64,000 nt of DNA from Roseiarcus fermentans. GTDB lineage: Bacteria; Pseudomonadota; Alphaproteobacteria; Rhizobiales; Beijerinckiaceae. The stretch covers positions 25,894-89,893 of the forward strand of contig NZ_QNRK01000030.1 of NCBI RefSeq assembly GCF_003315135.1, written 5' to 3'. Below are positions 1 to 9,415 of the stretch, one piece after another (the stretch's first letter is position 1; each line of letters begins with the position of its first letter). The notes below the pieces were generated by a model that worked only from the letters and a program-made list of their open reading frames with translations, was not told the origin of the DNA and made no database searches. Made by a program: the position numbers and the translations under genes.

Positions 1-89
1 CCTTCACAAGGGCGTCATGCTAGCTGTAGAGTAAAGGTGCGGTCGGGTGCGGTCCGGCTTCGTTCGATGCGGAGGAACGGAGCGTCTAC

Positions 90-656
90 GTGACGGTTCA
101 TATCCAGTCGCTGTCGCCGGGCAACTGCCCGGCCCTGGTGCTGAACGCGGACTTTCGCCCGCTGAGCTACTATCCCCTGTCGATCTGGTGCTGGCAGGAC
201 GCCATCAAGGCGGTGTTTCTCGACAGGGTGAACATCCTGTCCGAGTACGACACGCTGGTCCGCAGCCCGTCGTTCGAGATGCGGCTGCCCTCGGTCGTGT
301 CCCTCAAGAGCTACGTGAAGCCGACCCGATTCCCCGCCTTCACCCGGTTCAACGTGTTCCTGCGCGACCGCTTCACCTGCCAGTATTGCGGCGAACGCGA
401 GGATCTGACGTTCGACCACGTGATTCCGCGCTCCAAGGGCGGCGTGACCAGCTGGGAGAACGTCGTCGCCGCCTGCTCGGCCTGCAACCTCAGGAAAGCG
501 GACATGCTGCCCTCGGTGGCGCGCATGTGGCCGTCGACCGAGCCGTACCAGCCGACGGTGCACGACCTTCACCAGAACGGCCGCGCGTTCCCGCCGAACT
601 ACCTCCACGAAAGCTGGATGGACTACCTGTACTGGGACAGCGAACTGGAGGAGTAG
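90..656 (+). CDS. HNH endonuclease family protein
   Basis: The 188-residue protein carries a complete zinc-supported HNH nuclease core: Cys97-x2-Cys100, Asp109-His110, Asn124 and Cys129-x2-Cys132-Asn133. The N-terminal 80 residues form the extension usual in the alphaproteobacterial stand-alone HNH family. The start is GTG at 90, since no ATG lies in this frame upstream; a GGAGG at 71-75 is rather far away. It stands alone, with no methylase or phage gene beside it, so a housekeeping role in DNA repair or processing is more likely than restriction. The substrate is unknown. Family assignment is firm and function is inference. Confidence 0.9.
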   Translation: MTVHIQSLSPGNCPALVLNADFRPLSYYPLSIWCWQDAIKAVFLDRVNILSEYDTLVRSPSFEMRLPSVVSLKSYVKPTRFPAFTRFNVFLRDRFTCQYCGEREDLTFDHVIPRSKGGVTSWENVVAACSACNLRKADMLPSVARMWPSTEPYQPTVHDLHQNGRAFPPNYLHESWMDYLYWDSELEE

Positions 657-788
657 GGCGACGGCGGCGTCGTCCTCGCCCGCCGCCTCGCGGAGGCGGC
701 CCGATAGCGACGGGAGTCTGTCCGTCGGCAGGTCGCCCGCATTCGATCCGATTCGGCGCCGGGCCGCCAATCCTGCTAAACGAGGCCC

Positions 789-1334
789 ATGCGCATTTCC
801 GACTTCAACGTTCTGATTGTCCCGAACCTCGGCGGCGCCGGCCCGGACGACTGGCCGAGCCGCTGGCTCGCCAAGCTTTCGACCGCCCGCATCGTCATGC
901 CCGCCGACCCGCGCTCGCCGAACGCCAGCGCCTGGAGCGGGGCGGTCGCTGAGGCGGCCGGCGGCGCCACCCGGCCGATTCTGTTCGTCGGGCACGGTCT
1001 CGGCGCGGCGGCGATCGCCAGCGCCGCCTTCGGGCTCGGGGGCGCCGACGTGCGCGGCGCCTTTCTCGTCGCGCCGCCCGATCCGGCCGGACTCGGCCGA
1101 ATCGCGGGCGGCGGCTGGTCCCTGCCCCGCGCGCCGTTGCCCTGGCCGAGCGTCGTGGTGGCGAGCCGCAACCACGCCGACAGCGACTACCGGGTCTCCG
1201 CGGAGCTCGCCGCACATTGGGGCGCCGAGCTGATCGACGCCGGCGACGCCGGCGGCCTCGACGCGGAAAGCGGGCACGGGCCCTGGCCGGAGGGGCTGAT
1301 GCGGCTCGCCGGATTCATCAAGACGCTGTCGTGA
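789..1334 (+). CDS. RBBP9/YdeN-like alpha/beta hydrolase lacking the nucleophile serine
   Basis: The 181-residue protein has the short single-domain layout of the RBBP9/YdeN serine hydrolase family: an N-terminal VPNLGG segment, a nucleophile elbow at 68-72, an acid region near Asp131/Asp133 and a His at 163 before PWPEG. The elbow reads G-H-G-L-G, so the catalytic serine of the usual G-x-S-x-G is replaced by Gly70, while the acid and His positions remain. The protein may be a non-catalytic binding protein. Its stop overlaps the GTG start of the next gene (GTGA at 1331-1334), so the two are probably translationally coupled. Confidence 0.85.
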   Translation: MRISDFNVLIVPNLGGAGPDDWPSRWLAKLSTARIVMPADPRSPNASAWSGAVAEAAGGATRPILFVGHGLGAAAIASAAFGLGGADVRGAFLVAPPDPAGLGRIAGGGWSLPRAPLPWPSVVVASRNHADSDYRVSAELAAHWGAELIDAGDAGGLDAESGHGPWPEGLMRLAGFIKTLS

Positions 1335-2092
1335 CGGCGGGCATCTCCGAAGGCGCGACGGCGAGAGGGGACCGGACGGAGCGCGCGCGTCCGCCCAGCC
1401 GCGTGGCCGCAGAAGCGGGCGGGACGTGGCGAAGGCGGGCGGCCGTCGGCGCGTTGGGGGTCGCCTGCGTCCTGGCGCTGATCGCCTGGCGCCTCGGCGT
1501 TCCGGCCGCGGGCCCGTCTCTCGCCGCCGCGAAGGCGTTCGCGGCCCTTCACCCGGCCGCCGCGGCCGCCGGGTTTCTGCTCGCCTATGTCGCGCTCGCC
1601 GCGCTCGCGGTTCCGGCGGCGTGGTTCATGGGCCTCGCCGCGGGCGCCCTGTTCGGGCCGTGGCTCGGCGTTCCGCTGGCCGTCGCCTCGGCCGCCGCGG
1701 CGGCGACCGTCGCCATGCTGCTCGCCCGCCACCTGTTTCGCGATCGTGTCGAGCGGCGGTGGCCGGCCCTGCGCGCGCGCCTCGGGGCCGCGGCCGGCGC
1801 CGACGGCGCGGCCGCGCTGCTGGCGGCGCGCCTGATCCCCGTCCTGCCCTTCGCGCTGGTGAATGTCGCCGCCGGCCTCAGCCCGATGCCGACCGGCGCC
1901 TTCGCCGCGATCACCGCCGTGGGCGTGCTGCCGCTCGCATCGATCTATGGTCTGGCGGGCGCAGAGCTCGGCGCGGTCACGAGTCCCGCCGATCTCCTCA
2001 CGGCCCGAACTACCGCCCTGCTCTGCCTGCTCGCGATCGCTCCGCTGGCGGCGCGCGCCCTCACCCGGCGCCGGCGCCGTGACGACGCTTGA
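1331..2092 (+). CDS. TVP38/TMEM64 family (VTT domain) membrane protein
   Basis: A 253-residue integral membrane protein of the DedA/TVP38 (VTT) superfamily. Five or six hydrophobic segments are visible, with the family G-x-x-FG-x-x-x-G pattern near AAGALFGPWLG and the later RLIPVLPF...NVAAGL segment, the re-entrant-loop signature. GTG at 1331 is preferred over the longer open frame from 1217 because it overlaps the upstream stop and the extra residues are only out-of-frame shadow of the hydrolase gene. Characterised family members act in lipid scrambling or ion transport; the substrate here is unknown. Confidence 0.85.
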   Translation: MTAGISEGATARGDRTERARPPSRVAAEAGGTWRRRAAVGALGVACVLALIAWRLGVPAAGPSLAAAKAFAALHPAAAAAGFLLAYVALAALAVPAAWFMGLAAGALFGPWLGVPLAVASAAAAATVAMLLARHLFRDRVERRWPALRARLGAAAGADGAAALLAARLIPVLPFALVNVAAGLSPMPTGAFAAITAVGVLPLASIYGLAGAELGAVTSPADLLTARTTALLCLLAIAPLAARALTRRRRRDDA

Positions 2093-2287
2093 GACGCGTC
2101 GCCGTCTCGACCGCTCCTGACGGTCGCCGGGCGGGCGGCGCGCCCCGGGCGGCGAGGCGTCGGAACACGAGCGCTTCGCGGCGCTTTTCAACCGCCTGCG
2201 CGAGAACTGGCGCCGGGCGCGGGTTCGGTGTAACCATCCGTTTTTTGTGCGCGACGAAGAAAGCGCGCCGCCCGTAGGGGATAGATC

Positions 2288-4207
2288 GTGTCGAAACCAG
2301 TCACACCGCTTCTGGACGCGATCGCGTCCCCCGCCGATCTGCGGGCGCTGCCCGAGAGCGATCTCGTCAGGGTCGCCGAGGAATTGCGCGCCGAGACGGT
2401 CAGCGCCGTTTCCGTGACCGGCGGCCATCTCGGCGCCGGCCTCGGCGTGATCGAACTGACCGTCGCGCTGCATTACGTGTTCGACACGCCGCGCGACCGG
2501 CTGATCTGGGACGTCGGCCATCAGGCTTACCCGCACAAGATCCTGACCGGGCGCCGGGCCCGCATCCGCACCCTGCGCCAGGGCGGCGGGCTGTCGGGAT
2601 TCACCAAGCGCGCGGAGAGCGAATACGACGCCTTCGGCGCCGGCCACTCGTCGACCTCGATCTCGGCCGGCCTCGGCATGGCGGTGGCGCGCGACCTCGC
2701 CCGCCGGACCAACACCGTCGTGGCGGTCATCGGCGACGGGGCGATGTCCGCCGGCATGGCCTACGAGGCGATGAACAACGCCGGCGCCACGGGCTCCCGG
2801 CTGATCGTCATTCTCAACGACAACGACATGTCGATCGCCCCGCCGACCGGCGCCATGTCGTCTTATCTCGCCCGTCTCGTGACCAGCCAGACCTACCGCT
2901 CGCTGCGCGACGTCGCCAAGCAGTTCGCCGGGCGGCTGCCGAAATTTCTCTACGACAAGGTGGAGCGCACCGAGGAATTCGGCCGCGGCTTCTTCACCGG
3001 CGGGACGCTGTTCGAGGAGCTCGGCTTCTATTATGTCGGCCCGCTCGACGGCCACAACCTCGACCACCTGCTGCCGATCCTCAGGAACGTGCGCGACATG
3101 CCCGGCGGGCCGGTTCTGGTCCACGTCGTGACCAAGAAGGGCAAGGGCTACGCGCCGGCCGAGGCCGCCGACGACAAGTACCACGGCGTTTCGGCTTTCG
3201 ACGTGATCACCGGCGCGCAGTCCAAGCCCAAGAGCAACGCGCCCGCCTACACCAAGGTGTTCGGCGAAGCGCTGCTCGCGGAGGCGAAGCGCGACGACAG
3301 AATCGTCGCCGTCACCGCCGCCATGCCCCAGGGCACCGGCGTCGACATCATGGCCGAAGTCTATCCCAAGCGGGTGTTCGACGTCGGCATCGCCGAGCAG
3401 CACGCCGTCACCTTTTCCGCCGGCCTCGCGGCCGAGGGCTTCAAGCCGTTCTGCGCCATCTACTCGACCTTCCTGCAGCGCGCCTACGACCAGGTCGTGC
3501 ATGACGTCGCGCTGCAGAAGCTGCCGGTCCGCTTCGCCATCGACCGCGCCGGCCTCGTCGGCGCGGACGGCCCGACCCACGCCGGCGCCTTCGACGTCGC
3601 CGCACTCGCCTGCCTGCCCAACATGGTGGTGATGGCGGCGGCCGACGAGGCCGAGCTCGTCCACATGGTCGCGACCGCTGCGGCCTACGACGCCGGCCCG
3701 AGCGCGCTGCGCTACCCGCGCGGCGACGGCGTCGGCGTCGAACTGCCGGAACGCGGGATTGCGCTGCCGATCGGCAAGGGCCGCATCGTGCGCGAGGGCT
3801 CGCGCATCGCGATCCTGAGCCTGGGGACGCGGCTCGCCGAGGCGATGAAGGCGGCCGAAGAACTCGCGGCCCGTGGGCTCTCGACCACCGTCGCCGACGC
3901 GCGCTTCGCCAAGCCTCTGGACCGCGAGTTGATCCTCGCGCTCGCGGCGAACCACGAACTGCTGATCACGGTCGAGGAAGGGGCCGTCGGCGGTTTCGGC
4001 GCCCATGTGCTGAGCCTGCTCGCCGATGCGGGCGCGCTCGACAGCGACCTCAAGGTCCGCACGCTGACCTTGCCCGACCGCTACCAGGACCACGACAAGC
4101 CAGACCGCATGTACGCCGCCGCCGGGCTCGACGCCAAGGGCATTGTCGCCAAGGCGCTCTCGGCGCTCGGACACATCGACCGCAAGGCGACGGGCCTGAT
4201 CGCGTGA
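2288..4207 (+). CDS. dxs: 1-deoxy-D-xylulose-5-phosphate synthase
   Basis: DXS condenses pyruvate and glyceraldehyde 3-phosphate to 1-deoxyxylulose 5-phosphate, the first step of the MEP isoprenoid pathway, with ThDP in the cytoplasm. The 639 residues match the normal family length. The ThDP-binding [16 protein letters not shown] segment, the GHSSTSIS segment, the transketolase pyrimidine motif [14 protein letters not shown] and the [15 protein letters not shown] segment are all present. The start is GTG at 2288, preceded by a GTAGGGG at 2274-2280. The 195 bases upstream hold no supportable gene. Confidence 0.98.
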   Translation: MSKPVTPLLDAIASPADLRALPESDLVRVAEELRAETVSAVSVTGGHLGAGLGVIELTVALHYVFDTPRDRLIWDVGHQAYPHKILTGRRARIRTLRQGGGLSGFTKRAESEYDAFGAGHSSTSISAGLGMAVARDLARRTNTVVAVIGDGAMSAGMAYEAMNNAGATGSRLIVILNDNDMSIAPPTGAMSSYLARLVTSQTYRSLRDVAKQFAGRLPKFLYDKVERTEEFGRGFFTGGTLFEELGFYYVGPLDGHNLDHLLPILRNVRDMPGGPVLVHVVTKKGKGYAPAEAADDKYHGVSAFDVITGAQSKPKSNAPAYTKVFGEALLAEAKRDDRIVAVTAAMPQGTGVDIMAEVYPKRVFDVGIAEQHAVTFSAGLAAEGFKPFCAIYSTFLQRAYDQVVHDVALQKLPVRFAIDRAGLVGADGPTHAGAFDVAALACLPNMVVMAAADEAELVHMVATAAAYDAGPSALRYPRGDGVGVELPERGIALPIGKGRIVREGSRIAILSLGTRLAEAMKAAEELAARGLSTTVADARFAKPLDRELILALAANHELLITVEEGAVGGFGAHVLSLLADAGALDSDLKVRTLTLPDRYQDHDKPDRMYAAAGLDAKGIVAKALSALGHIDRKATGLIA

Positions 4208-4398
4208 CGCCGCCGCCAGGGGGTCCGCGCGAGCCCGCGGGGCCGAACCGGGCCAATCTGGCTGCGCTGATCGCGGTCGTCGTGATCGCGGCGCTCGGCT
4301 ACTGGGCCTTCACCGCCATCGAGCGGCAGCGGGAGATCGCTCGCTGCCTCGACGAGGGACGACGGGACTGCCTGGAGCTGGTGAAGCCGGCCCCGTAG
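4204..4398 (+). CDS. Small single-pass membrane protein, unknown function
   Basis: A 64-residue frame starts with GTG inside the dxs stop region (GTGA at 4204-4207), which suggests coupling to dxs. The N-terminal 18 residues are Pro/Gly-rich, a hydrophobic segment spans about residues 19-37, and a charged tail contains two Cys. No family is recognised. Support comes from the overlap with dxs and the coherent membrane-protein composition. Confidence 0.6.
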   Translation: MTPPPGGPREPAGPNRANLAALIAVVVIAALGYWAFTAIERQREIARCLDEGRRDCLELVKPAP

Positions 4399-4577
4399 CC
4401 CTGCCGGATGGGCTGGAGCAGGGACTGTCGCCAGTCGCCCAGAGGGGGCCGACGACGTCCGCCCGATGGATCCCGCCCCGCGCCGCGATCGGCCGCGCGT
4501 TCGCGGTCGCCTCGACGACGAGCGACGTCACCGGCGCGATCGTGACGGCCGCAAATGAGGCGGGCGCGCAGCAGCCG

Positions 4578-4961
4578 TCACGAGTTGTTGGGCTTCTTCG
4601 CGCCCACGGAGCCTTTCAGGACGGCGGTGGCGTGAACCCGGCGATGGCCGACGCCGGGATTGGCCGCGCTTCGAGCCGCCGGACGCGGGGAAGCGGCGGT
4701 CGATTTCATGCCGCCGGCGGAGCAGGAGGGCGGGCTCGTCGAGACGTGGGTCGAGGCGGCATGCACGCCGCCGCCCGACGAGGCCGTCCCGACCGATCCG
4801 GGGCCGGAGGCGGCGTGATACGCCGCGCACTGCGCGGACGCCGCGCTCGACCAAGCGAGCGTCAGGCCCAGGGCGAGCGCCGCCCCGGAGAGACGTCCGA
4901 GCCAGCGATCGATGGTTTCCTTGGCTCCGTTAGCGGCTAAGCCGCAGGGCGCTGTCTTCAA
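4578..4961 (-). CDS. Small secreted protein, unknown function
   Basis: The 127-residue product has a credible Sec signal peptide: basic and polar N-terminus, hydrophobic core near residues 26-40 and an ASA-Q cleavage site. A Ser/Gly/Ala-rich mature part follows. The start is TTG at 4961, supported by a GGGAG Shine-Dalgarno about eight bases upstream on this strand. It is transcribed divergently from rpmH. Overlapping frames on the other strand show no protein-like features. No homologous family is recognised, so function is open. Confidence 0.5.
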   Translation of the reverse strand: MKTAPCGLAANGAKETIDRWLGRLSGAALALGLTLAWSSAASAQCAAYHAASGPGSVGTASSGGGVHAASTHVSTSPPSCSAGGMKSTAASPRPAARSAANPGVGHRRVHATAVLKGSVGAKKPNNS

Positions 4962-5264
4962 TGTCGCAACTCCCGATGCTGCAGATCTTGCGATGGGTCG
5001 ACGGCGAACGGTTGTCGTGGGAAAGCAAAGCGACCATCTGTATTATACCACCGCTCGGGATTGAAGTCGAACTCGGCGCGCTCGGCGTGGGATCCGCGCG
5101 CCCTCCGCGCGAATTGGCGGCGACCCCTGGAATGCGCTTCCTGCGCTCCCGACGTGTCCAGGCCCGCGACCGGCGAGCGCGCCGGCAAGATCGAGCGGCG
5201 GGAAAGCCGGCGGCGTCGCGGCTTCCCGGTCGCCGCGGCGCCCGCCTGCGCGGCGCGCGCTCGA
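4962..5264. other. Intergenic region upstream of rpmH
   Basis: This stretch lies between the divergent secreted-protein gene and the rpmH promoter. Arginine-rich frames run through it on both strands, but none has a family signature or a good ribosome binding site. It probably holds control regions for both neighbours. Confidence 0.4.
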
Positions 5265-5293
5265 TTGACTTCCGGCGCCCCTCGCGGCATAAG
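5265..5293 (+). promoter_or_regulatory. Candidate sigma-70-type promoter for rpmH operon
   Basis: TTGACT at 5265-5270 and CATAAG at 5288-5293 are separated by exactly 17 bases. They lie about 120 bases before the rpmH GTG, in an otherwise very GC-rich stretch. A near-consensus -35 with correct spacing fits the strong promoter expected ahead of a ribosomal protein gene. This is based on sequence match only. Confidence 0.55.
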
Positions 5294-5410
5294 CCCGCCA
5301 CCTGAAGCGGCGCGCGAGCGCCGCAACTTTTTTCCCGGCTCGCCGCCCGGTTCTGGGGCGACGGCGCCGGGCGCGCGTGTTCCGCGCGGGGCCTATTCGG
5401 AGACACGATC

Positions 5411-5545
5411 GTGAAGCGGACCTACCAACCCTCGAAGCTCGTTCGCAAGCGCCGCCACGGCTTCCGCGCCCGCATGGCGACGGTGGGCGGCCGCAAGGTG
5501 CTGAACGCCCGCCGCGCGCGCGGCCGCAAGAAGCTGTCGGCCTGA
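5411..5545 (+). CDS. rpmH: 50S ribosomal protein L34
   Basis: This 44-residue, highly basic protein is a full-length bacterial L34: it starts MKRTYQPS, continues with [13 protein letters not shown] and ends GRKKLSA. It is part of the large ribosomal subunit. The start is GTG at 5411, preceded by GGAGACACGATC. It opens the classical rpmH-rnpA-yidC block found near many replication origins, and is followed after 71 bases by rnpA. The length and sequence leave little doubt. Confidence 0.98.
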   Translation: MKRTYQPSKLVRKRRHGFRARMATVGGRKVLNARRARGRKKLSA

Positions 5546-5616
5546 GTCTTCGCGAGCGGCCGGGACCCGGCCGCGCCGAGCGCGACCTTCCTCTCCTGCC
5601 CCACGCGGCGCCGCGG

Positions 5617-6063
5617 ATGGAGCCGAACCCTCAGGATCAGGACGCTGCGGCGTCCCTCGGCCGAGACCTCGGGCGCCTGAAACGGCGCGCCGAGTTCCAG
5701 CGTGTGAGCCGCGGCCGGCGCAGGACTTTCGACGCGTTCACGCTGCAGGGCGCCGAGCGCCCCGGCGACGCCCTGCCGGAAGCCGCCCGGGTCGGGTTCA
5801 CCGTGACCAAGAAAGTCGGCAACGCGGTCGTACGCAACCGCATCCGCCGTCGGCTCAAGGCCGCTCTCGCCGGCGCCGGGCCTCTGGCGGCGCGCGCCGA
5901 TTGCGATTACGTGCTGGTCGCCCGGCGCGAGGCGCTGGCTCGGCCGTTCGCGGCGCTGGTCGACGACCTGCGCCGCGCCTTCCGCGCCGTCGGGCGCAAT
6001 GACAAGGACGGCCGCCGTTCGGCCGCCGCAACACCGCCCAAAGGCAAGATCAGGCGACCATGA
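5617..6063 (+). CDS. rnpA: Ribonuclease P protein component
   Basis: The 148-residue protein is the basic subunit of RNase P, which supports the catalytic RNA in 5' maturation of pre-tRNA. The family signature is visible: [10 protein letters not shown] at residues 22-31, then [22 protein letters not shown] in the middle. ATG 5617 is the first start codon in this frame after rpmH. Its TGA overlaps the yidC ATG (ATGA at 6060-6063), indicating coupled translation. The yidD gene often found between rnpA and yidC is missing at this locus. Confidence 0.95.
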   Translation: MEPNPQDQDAAASLGRDLGRLKRRAEFQRVSRGRRRTFDAFTLQGAERPGDALPEAARVGFTVTKKVGNAVVRNRIRRRLKAALAGAGPLAARADCDYVLVARREALARPFAALVDDLRRAFRAVGRNDKDGRRSAAATPPKGKIRRP

Positions 6064-7928
6064 ACTCCGAGGACACGAGGAATCTCTTTCTCGCCATCGC
6101 CCTGTCCGTGCTGGTGATGGCCGCCTGGCAGTATTTCTACGCCGGCCCGCTCTATCAGAAACAGCATCAGGCGCAGCTGCAGGAGCAGACCCAGGCCGCG
6201 CAGCAAACGCCGGCCGCCGCAGCGACCGGCGCCGTCAAGGAGGTGGGCGTTTCGCCGCCCGGCGGCGCGCCCGCGCCTGGCGTGGACGCGACCGTCAAGA
6301 ACGTGCCGCAGGCGCTCGCCGACAATCCGCGCGTCGCCATCGACACGCCGAGCGTCGCCGGCTCGATCGACCTCAGGGGCGGCAAGCTCGACGACCTCGT
6401 GCTCAAGGACTACCGCGAGACGATCAGCAAGCAGAGCCCGCTGATCCGCCTGCTGTCGCCGAGCGGCGCGCCGGACGCCTACTGGACGACCACCGGCTAC
6501 GTCGGCGCGGGAAGCGTCAAGACGCCGACGCTCGACACGCTCTGGACCTCCGACGGCAAGACCCTGACGCCGAGCCAGCCGGTGACGCTCACCTGGGACA
6601 ACGGCGAAGGCCTCGTCTTCAGGCGGGTGATCTCGATCGACGACAAGTACATGTTCACGGTCGCCGATTCGGTCGAGAACACCGGCGCCGCCCCGGCGAC
6701 GGTCAGGCCCTACGGCATGGTGCTTCGCCACGGCAAGCCGACCGTCTCGGGCTATTCGGTGCTGCACGAGGGCTTCGTCGGGGTGATCGGCGACGGCGGC
6801 GTGCAGGAGGTCACCTACCCCAACATCGAGAAGGCGACCAACCGGACCGACACCTGGTCCGGAGCGGGCGGCTGGCTCGGCTTCACCGACAAATATTGGG
6901 GCACGGCGATCATTCCCGATCAGGTCGAGCCGATCGACGCCCGCTTCACGGCGTCCGGGACGGTCCAGCCGGTCGACTACCAGGCCGATTTCGTCGGCCC
7001 CGAGAAGGTCGTCGCGCCCGGCCAGACCGTCGCGACCACCACCCGCGTCTTCGCCGGGGCCAAGGAAGTCAGCACGATCGACAATTACGGGACCAAGCTC
7101 GGCATCAAGAAGTTCGACCTGATGATCGACTGGGGCTGGTTCTACTTCATCACCAAGCCGCTGTTCCTGCTGATCGACATCATCTACAAGTTCGTGGGTA
7201 ATTTCGGCGTCGCGATCCTGATCGTGACGGTGCTGGTCAAGCTCGCCTTCTTCCCGCTCGCCAACCGCTCGTTCCAGTCGATGGCGAAGATGAAGAAGAT
7301 CCAGCCGCAGATCGCCGCGCTGAAGGACACCTATCCCGACGACAAGATGAAGCAGCAGCAGGCGCAGATGGAGCTGTTCAAGAAGGAAGGGGTCAATCCG
7401 GTCGCCGGCTGCCTGCCGATGGTGATCCAGATCCCGGTGTTCTTCGCGCTCTACAAGGTCATTTTCATCACCATCGAGATGCGGCATGCGCCGTTCTTCG
7501 GCTGGATCAAAGACCTGAGCGCCCCCGACCCGACCAACATCTTCACCCTGTTCGGCCTGATCCCGTGGAATCCGACGGCGCTGCCGGTGTTCGGGCACTT
7601 CCTCGCGCTCGGCATCTGGCCGCTGATCATGGGCGTGTCGATGTTCTTCCAGATGAAGATGAATCCGGAGCCGGCCGATCCGGTGCAGAAGTCGATGTTC
7701 GCCTGGATGCCGGTGATCTTCACCTTCATGCTCGGCACGTTCCCCGCCGGCCTGGTCATCTACTGGACCTGGAACAACACGCTGACGATCGCGCAGCAGT
7801 CGCTGATCATGAAGCGGGCCGGGGTGAAGGTGGAGCTGTTCGACAACGTCAAGAAGATGTTCGGCTTCAAGACGGACACCGCGGCGACCGCGACGCCTGC
7901 CAAGACGCCGCCGGCGAAGACGTCGTGA
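6060..7928 (+). CDS. yidC: Membrane protein insertase YidC
   Basis: A 622-residue insertase of the YidC/Oxa1/Alb3 family, which inserts and folds inner-membrane proteins with or without SecYEG. An N-terminal anchor (about residues 7-28) is followed by a Gln/Ala-rich linker, a large periplasmic P1 beta domain (about 95-350) and the conserved five-helix C-terminal insertase core. The core includes the [22 protein letters not shown] hairpin region and the [18 protein letters not shown] segment. Length is normal for a Gram-negative YidC. Confidence 0.98.
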   Translation: MNSEDTRNLFLAIALSVLVMAAWQYFYAGPLYQKQHQAQLQEQTQAAQQTPAAAATGAVKEVGVSPPGGAPAPGVDATVKNVPQALADNPRVAIDTPSVAGSIDLRGGKLDDLVLKDYRETISKQSPLIRLLSPSGAPDAYWTTTGYVGAGSVKTPTLDTLWTSDGKTLTPSQPVTLTWDNGEGLVFRRVISIDDKYMFTVADSVENTGAAPATVRPYGMVLRHGKPTVSGYSVLHEGFVGVIGDGGVQEVTYPNIEKATNRTDTWSGAGGWLGFTDKYWGTAIIPDQVEPIDARFTASGTVQPVDYQADFVGPEKVVAPGQTVATTTRVFAGAKEVSTIDNYGTKLGIKKFDLMIDWGWFYFITKPLFLLIDIIYKFVGNFGVAILIVTVLVKLAFFPLANRSFQSMAKMKKIQPQIAALKDTYPDDKMKQQQAQMELFKKEGVNPVAGCLPMVIQIPVFFALYKVIFITIEMRHAPFFGWIKDLSAPDPTNIFTLFGLIPWNPTALPVFGHFLALGIWPLIMGVSMFFQMKMNPEPADPVQKSMFAWMPVIFTFMLGTFPAGLVIYWTWNNTLTIAQQSLIMKRAGVKVELFDNVKKMFGFKTDTAATATPAKTPPAKTS

Positions 7929-7939
7929 GTGAGGCGTTT

Positions 7940-7997
7940 TTCACCGCGAAGGGACACGAAGGTCGACTTCGTGCTTCTTGGCAGCCTTCGTGGTGAA
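7940..7997. repeat. Palindromic intergenic repeat covering the engB start
   Basis: TTCACCGCGAAGG at 7940-7952 and CCTTCGTGGTGAA at 7985-7997 form an imperfect inverted repeat (12 of 13 pairs). Inner CGAAG and CTTCG arms extend the hairpin. The element fills the yidC-engB gap and reaches over the possible engB start codons. It resembles the dispersed ACGAAGG-type palindromes seen between genes in many proteobacteria. Confidence 0.6.
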
Positions 7998-8661
7998 CCC
8001 TCTCGACGCCGGACCCGACTGGATCGAGGCGGGGCGAAAGCTGTTCGCCGGCCCGTGCGACTTCTTCTACGCGGCGGCGCGTTCCGACGGCCTGCCGCCG
8101 GTGGGCGCGCCCGAGATCGCCTTCGCCGGCCGCTCGAACGTCGGAAAGTCGTCGCTGGTCAACGCGCTGACCGGCCGCAACGCGCTCGCCCGCACCTCCA
8201 ACACGCCGGGCCGCACGCAGGAACTGATCTTCTTCGACCTCGCCGGCCGGGCGACGCTGGTCGACATGCCGGGCTACGGCTACGCCGCCGTGTCGAAGGA
8301 GAAGTCGGCGTCCTGGGGCAAGCTCGTGCGCGACTATCTGCGCGGCCGGCCCTCGCTGATGCGCGTGTTCGTGCTCGTCGACGGCCGTCACGGGCTCAAG
8401 GACAGCGACCACGAGACGATGAAGCTGCTCGACGCCTCCGCCGTGTCCTATGCGGTGGTGCTGACCAAGCGCGACGAGGTGAAGCTTGCCGATCAGGCGG
8501 CGCGCGTCGAAGCGACGCTCGAGGCGCTGAGAAAGCACGCCGCGGCCTATCCCGAGGTGATCTTCACTTCCTCGCGCGACGGCGAAGGCGTGCCGGACCT
8601 GCGCGCCCACATCGCGCGGCTGCTCGCCGAGCGGGAGGGAGGCGGAGGGACCACGGGTTGA
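7978..8661 (+). CDS. engB: Ribosome biogenesis GTP-binding protein EngB (YihA/YsxC)
   Basis: A TRAFAC-class GTPase needed for assembly of the large ribosomal subunit. G1 is GRSNVGKSS at residues 51-59, G2 the Thr within TPGRTQ, G3 DMPGYGYA at 96-103 and G4 TKRDE, all intact. The start is uncertain: TTG 7978 is the longest choice, while GTG 7990 or 7993 lie in the right arm of a palindromic repeat; none has a strong ribosome binding site. Placement after yidC is common in alphaproteobacteria. Confidence 0.95.
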   Translation: MAAFVVNPLDAGPDWIEAGRKLFAGPCDFFYAAARSDGLPPVGAPEIAFAGRSNVGKSSLVNALTGRNALARTSNTPGRTQELIFFDLAGRATLVDMPGYGYAAVSKEKSASWGKLVRDYLRGRPSLMRVFVLVDGRHGLKDSDHETMKLLDASAVSYAVVLTKRDEVKLADQAARVEATLEALRKHAAAYPEVIFTSSRDGEGVPDLRAHIARLLAEREGGGGTTG

Positions 8662-8704
8662 AGGACGCTTTGAACGGCCTCACCCAGACGAGAGTGTCGC
8701 CGAA

Positions 8705-9307
8705 TTAATGGATGCTGCTCGGCAGTCGCCCAGACTGCGGAACCGTGAACGGAGAGTAAATGCCGATATCCTCGGCAAAAGCCTTCATAACCCGTTCATA
8801 CGCAGTCTTGATTTTTGTTGGATCCGTTACCTCATTGCTAAAATGCTCGGACCATTCGACTTTCCAATCGCCGGAGCGGCTCTGTTGTCGTCTTCCGAAC
8901 TGGGTTTTAAGTTTGGCATCAACACCCCATCCTTGATAAGTTTCGAAACACAAATCTTGAAAGCTAATGCAAGCTCGAAAAAATTCGTCACTAAACAATG
9001 GCGAATATATGTAGATTTTGCTATCAAGTGTTCGTTTCAGTTCGACAATTTGTAGCGGATCACAATCTCTCCACGCGCCAACATACGTATAATAACATAG
9101 CAAGCGATTGAATATCGGAACCATTTCGTCAAAAATGACCAGCCTCTTTTCTATAAGCTTTTGACTTCTCCACTGCAGGTGTTCGAATTTTTTCGTTATC
9201 CTATGGATAAAAATGCCTCCAATAGCTATCGTGAATGGCGTTGCGGCTCCAACAATAAGCTTGGAGACCTCAAGCCAACTCCAATTGCCAAGCTCCATTT
9301 TCTCCAT
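8705..9307 (-). CDS. AT-rich orphan membrane protein, unknown function
   Basis: About 200 residues with one N-terminal hydrophobic segment (KLIVGAATPFTIAIGGIFIHRI) followed by a soluble, aromatic-rich helical domain. Base composition is strikingly AT-rich compared with the flanking genes, and codon use differs accordingly, so recent transfer is likely. ATG 9307 or ATG 9298 (GGAG just upstream) is preferred over the more distal TTG. One end of the AT-rich DNA lies in a truncated DUF5615 toxin gene. No family was recognised; a role in defence or toxin function is possible but unsupported. Confidence 0.7.
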   Translation of the reverse strand: MEKMELGNWSWLEVSKLIVGAATPFTIAIGGIFIHRITKKFEHLQWRSQKLIEKRLVIFDEMVPIFNRLLCYYTYVGAWRDCDPLQIVELKRTLDSKIYIYSPLFSDEFFRACISFQDLCFETYQGWGVDAKLKTQFGRRQQSRSGDWKVEWSEHFSNEVTDPTKIKTAYERVMKAFAEDIGIYSPFTVPQSGRLPSSIH

Positions 9308-9349
9308 GCTCCCCACGCAATTTCTCAATGAATGGACTCCTGGATGAGC

Positions 9350-9415
9350 CTATATGGATCGCAATCTTGGTTCCACCGCGCTCGCCGGAAAATTCTCGTC
9401 GGCCAGAAAGCGCAT
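9350..9415 (-). pseudogene. Truncated DUF5615 (PIN-like) toxin remnant
   Basis: Directly after the antitoxin stop (9416-9418) an ATG opens a frame reading MRFLADENFPASAVE, the N-terminus typical of DUF5615/Mut7-C PIN-like toxins. It then departs from the family and ends at TAG (9350-9352) after 21 codons. The remaining roughly 90 residues are absent, and AT-rich foreign DNA begins at about position 9370. The toxin was therefore truncated by insertion or recombination. Confidence 0.75.

Noticed and set aside
2093..2287. Possible small gene (xseB-like) before dxs
   Set aside because: One frame reads somewhat protein-like (FAALFNRLRENWRRAR) but has no start codon and no XseB signature.
1187..4174. 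995-codon open frame on the minus strand over dxs and its neighbours
   Set aside because: It is Arg/Ala/Gly-rich with no domain signature and lies opposite dxs; GC-rich codon bias keeps antisense frames open.
4961..5305. 114-codon plus-strand frame before rpmH
   Set aside because: Its N-terminal part looks possible, but the rest is Arg-rich low complexity and it would overlap the rpmH promoter.
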